This document shows, piece by piece, positions 7,030 through 7,862 of a DNA stretch of 7,862 bases. Both the position numbers and the translations under genes were made by a program. The stretch spans positions 1 through 7,862 of the forward strand of contig DAOVUC010000065.1 of assembly GCA_030632765.1 (NCBI GenBank), written 5' to 3'. The notes under the pieces are model-generated. The model ran no database searches and was not told the origin of the DNA. It saw only the letters and a list, made by a program, of their open reading frames with translations. How positions within the stretch are numbered: position 1 is the first letter of the stretch; every line of letters begins with the position of its first letter. This stretch comes from Candidatus Dadabacteria bacterium. GTDB taxonomy: Bacteria; Desulfobacterota_D; UBA1144; Nemesobacterales; UBA2774.

Positions 7030-7265
7030 TAACTACGCTCAATTAATAGTTTATAGATATCGCCTTCCTGGCGAAGATCTAAAATTTTATGCCCGTCCTG
7101 CTCCACACTCTTTGGAACATTAAGTAAAGGCTCCCCTTCACGTAAAGTAACCTCAAGAACTTCCCCTGCGGACATAGTTTCAAGTTTTAGTTTGGTTTTC
7201 ACAAAAGTCATCGGACAAATTTCTTTTGTAATATCGATCTCATTATCGATTTTATAATCTACCAT
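7029..7265 (-). CDS. TusA/SirA-family sulfur carrier protein
   Basis: This is a small cytoplasmic persulfide carrier. Residues 1-78 form one TusA fold, with the hallmark Cys-Pro at C17-P18 (EICPMTFVKTKL). The cysteine would carry the sulfane sulfur. A GEVLEV strand follows at 34-39, then a loop with NVPKS and a GHKI segment. The CPMTFVKTKL variant differs from E. coli TusA, which I recall as having CPEPV, so this is probably a distinct subfamily. It is the first gene of the operon with cysteine synthase, JAMM peptidase and an E1-like enzyme. It may feed sulfur to the carrier activated by the MoeB-like protein, or directly to the synthase. It has no C-terminal Gly-Gly, so it cannot itself be a substrate of the E1-like enzyme in the usual way. 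The ATG at 7263-7265 has only a weak GAGA-type ribosome site. Confidence 0.87.
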   Translation of the reverse strand: MVDYKIDNEIDITKEICPMTFVKTKLKLETMSAGEVLEVTLREGEPLLNVPKSVEQDGHKILDLRQEGDIYKLLIERS

Positions 7266-7290
7266 TATATTTTCTCTGGAATTTCTCCCA

Positions 7291-7319
7291 TTTATATCTC
7301 ATAACTTTTACTATTTTAA
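7291..7319 (-). promoter_or_regulatory. Candidate promoter of the tusA-cysM-mec-moeB operon
   Basis: On the minus strand TTAAAA (7314-7319), a 17-base spacer and TATAAA (7291-7296) resemble a sigma-70 promoter. The -10 box matches five of six bases, the -35 box four. The start would lie near 7284, about 18 nt before the tusA ATG. The region is AT-rich, so chance matches are likely. An alternative -10, TAAAAT, lies at 7313-7318. Confidence 0.35.
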
Positions 7320-7321
7320 GA

Positions 7322-7336
7322 GTACCATATAGGTAC
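7322..7336. repeat. 15-base palindrome next to the operon promoter
   Basis: GTACC and GGTAC form perfect 5-base arms around a 5-base AT centre. The element sits 3 bp upstream of the candidate -35 box, a position suited to an activator or repressor controlling the sulfur operon. It matches no operator that I can name with confidence. Confidence 0.3.
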
Positions 7337-7415
7337 AAGAGCAACAAATATTTGTGTTTGAGCAGGGATTTAGGATTAAGAAAACGCTCACTACTGTATT
7401 TTAAGCAATCTAAAG

Positions 7416-7559
7416 TTAGTCCTCAAGCTCAATATCTATTATAGAGGAGTCATGATCAGGCGTCTTTTTAGAGACTTTATCTTTTTTAGTGCCGACTGAT
7501 AATCTGCCTACCCAAAATGCAATAAGGATTATCAATGTCAGAATTAATATTTTTCCCAT
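7416..7559 (-). CDS. Small single-pass membrane protein, function unknown
   Basis: This is a complete 47-residue reading frame starting at ATG 7557-7559 and ending in TAA. Residues 3-17 are almost wholly aliphatic (ILILTLIILIAFWVG begins at 4) and make one membrane helix. A basic stretch with several lysines follows at 25-32, and the tail from about 35 to 47 is acidic, ending in IELED. The positive-inside rule favours a cytoplasmic C-terminus. GGAAG lies about 10 nt before the ATG as a possible ribosome site. The frame begins 28 nt after the purQ stop on the same strand, so it is probably co-transcribed with purQ. I do not recognise a family. The clean helix-basic-acidic layout argues for a real gene, but the short length keeps confidence moderate. 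Confidence 0.6.
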   Translation of the reverse strand: MGKILILTLIILIAFWVGRLSVGTKKDKVSKKTPDHDSSIIDIELED

Positions 7560-7587
7560 TTTTAATTAACTTCCGGTTTAAGGAAAT

Positions 7588-7862
7588 CTACGCCCGGTCC
7601 ATCGCTTTCTTGTTTAGATTAAGCCAGGAGATGATTGATTCAAAAATTAATTTTCCCTGAGTTCCGTTTAAAATTTCCTCAGCGCATCTTTCAGGATGTG
7701 GCATCATGCCAAGAACATTGCCCACTTTATTAGTTATACCCGCTATATTTTCAATAGACCCATTGGGATTTGATTCAGAAGTAATATCGCCATTCTCATT
7801 GCTGTATCTAAAAACTATTTGAGAATTTTCGCGAAGCCCCTTTAGTTCTTCCGGAGTACAGA
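7588..7862 (-). CDS. purQ: Phosphoribosylformylglycinamidine synthase glutaminase subunit PurQ, C-terminal part
   Basis: This is a partial gene; its 5' end lies beyond the window edge. The last 90 residues are visible and end in TAG at 7588-7590. PurQ releases ammonia from glutamine for PurL in the fourth step of purine synthesis. The visible part contains the class-I glutamine amidotransferase motif MMPHPER, which supplies the catalytic histidine and glutamate (H55 and E57 of the fragment). The nucleophilic cysteine is upstream, out of view. A preceding segment ([11 protein letters not shown], then VLGM) matches the family pattern. About 30 residues follow the catalytic motif, as is normal for a stand-alone PurQ, so this is not a large fused PurL. 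Its neighbour downstream is the membrane microprotein. Confidence 0.92.
   Translation of the reverse strand, partial: CTPEELKGLRENSQIVFRYSNENGDITSESNPNGSIENIAGITNKVGNVLGMMPHPERCAEEILNGTQGKLIFESIISWLNLNKKAMDRA

Noticed and set aside
7263..7302. Tiny reading frames upstream of tusA (starts at 7302 and 7291) as a leader peptide; the second ends in a TAATG overlap with tusA
   Set aside because: They are 16 and 8 codons long, begin upstream of the predicted transcription start, and show no run of regulatory codons such as repeated Cys.
7381..7415. Terminator after the microprotein gene
   Set aside because: The only pairing found, TGAGC with GCTCA, has a loop of about 22 nt and no T-run in the right place.

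Overview
The window comes from a Gram-negative, respiring bacterium. It carries a LolA lipoprotein chaperone, which implies an outer membrane, a complex I subunit (NuoN), and core division and purine genes. Base composition is moderately AT-rich. I cannot name the lineage from sequence alone; the gene mix would fit a delta-proteobacterium-like or related diderm phylum, and that is a guess. Every gene is on the minus strand, so transcription runs from high to low coordinates. There is no sign of a phage, transposon, tRNA, rRNA or CRISPR array.

In transcription order, the right edge holds the C-terminal part of PurQ, followed 28 nt later by a 47-residue single-pass membrane microprotein of unknown function. 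After a 150 nt gap with a candidate promoter and a short palindrome comes a tightly packed four-gene operon: a TusA/SirA-family sulfur carrier, a PLP-dependent cysteine synthase (CysM/CysK family), a JAMM metallopeptidase (Mec family), and a MoeB/ThiF-type E1-like adenylyltransferase. Gene junctions are a 1 nt overlap, a 10 nt overlap and a 3 nt gap. This resembles the mycobacterial Mec-CysO-CysM/MoeZ system, in which cysteine is built on a small sulfur-carrier protein and released by a JAMM protease. Here the ubiquitin-like carrier is not in the window and a TusA protein stands where it might be expected.

Next is nuoN, alone and separated from any other nuo gene. It has a strong predicted sigma-70 promoter and a good Shine-Dalgarno sequence. 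A conserved lysine of the antiporter-like fold appears to be replaced by threonine (T395).

The left part is ftsK followed by lolA, an adjacency also known in enterobacteria, with a predicted promoter only a few bases before the ftsK start. LolA uses a TTG start. The last 102 bases hold no gene I can support.

The most interesting points are the cysteine/sulfur-carrier operon with its swapped or missing carrier, the in-frame junction between the JAMM and MoeB genes, and the NuoN lysine replacement.
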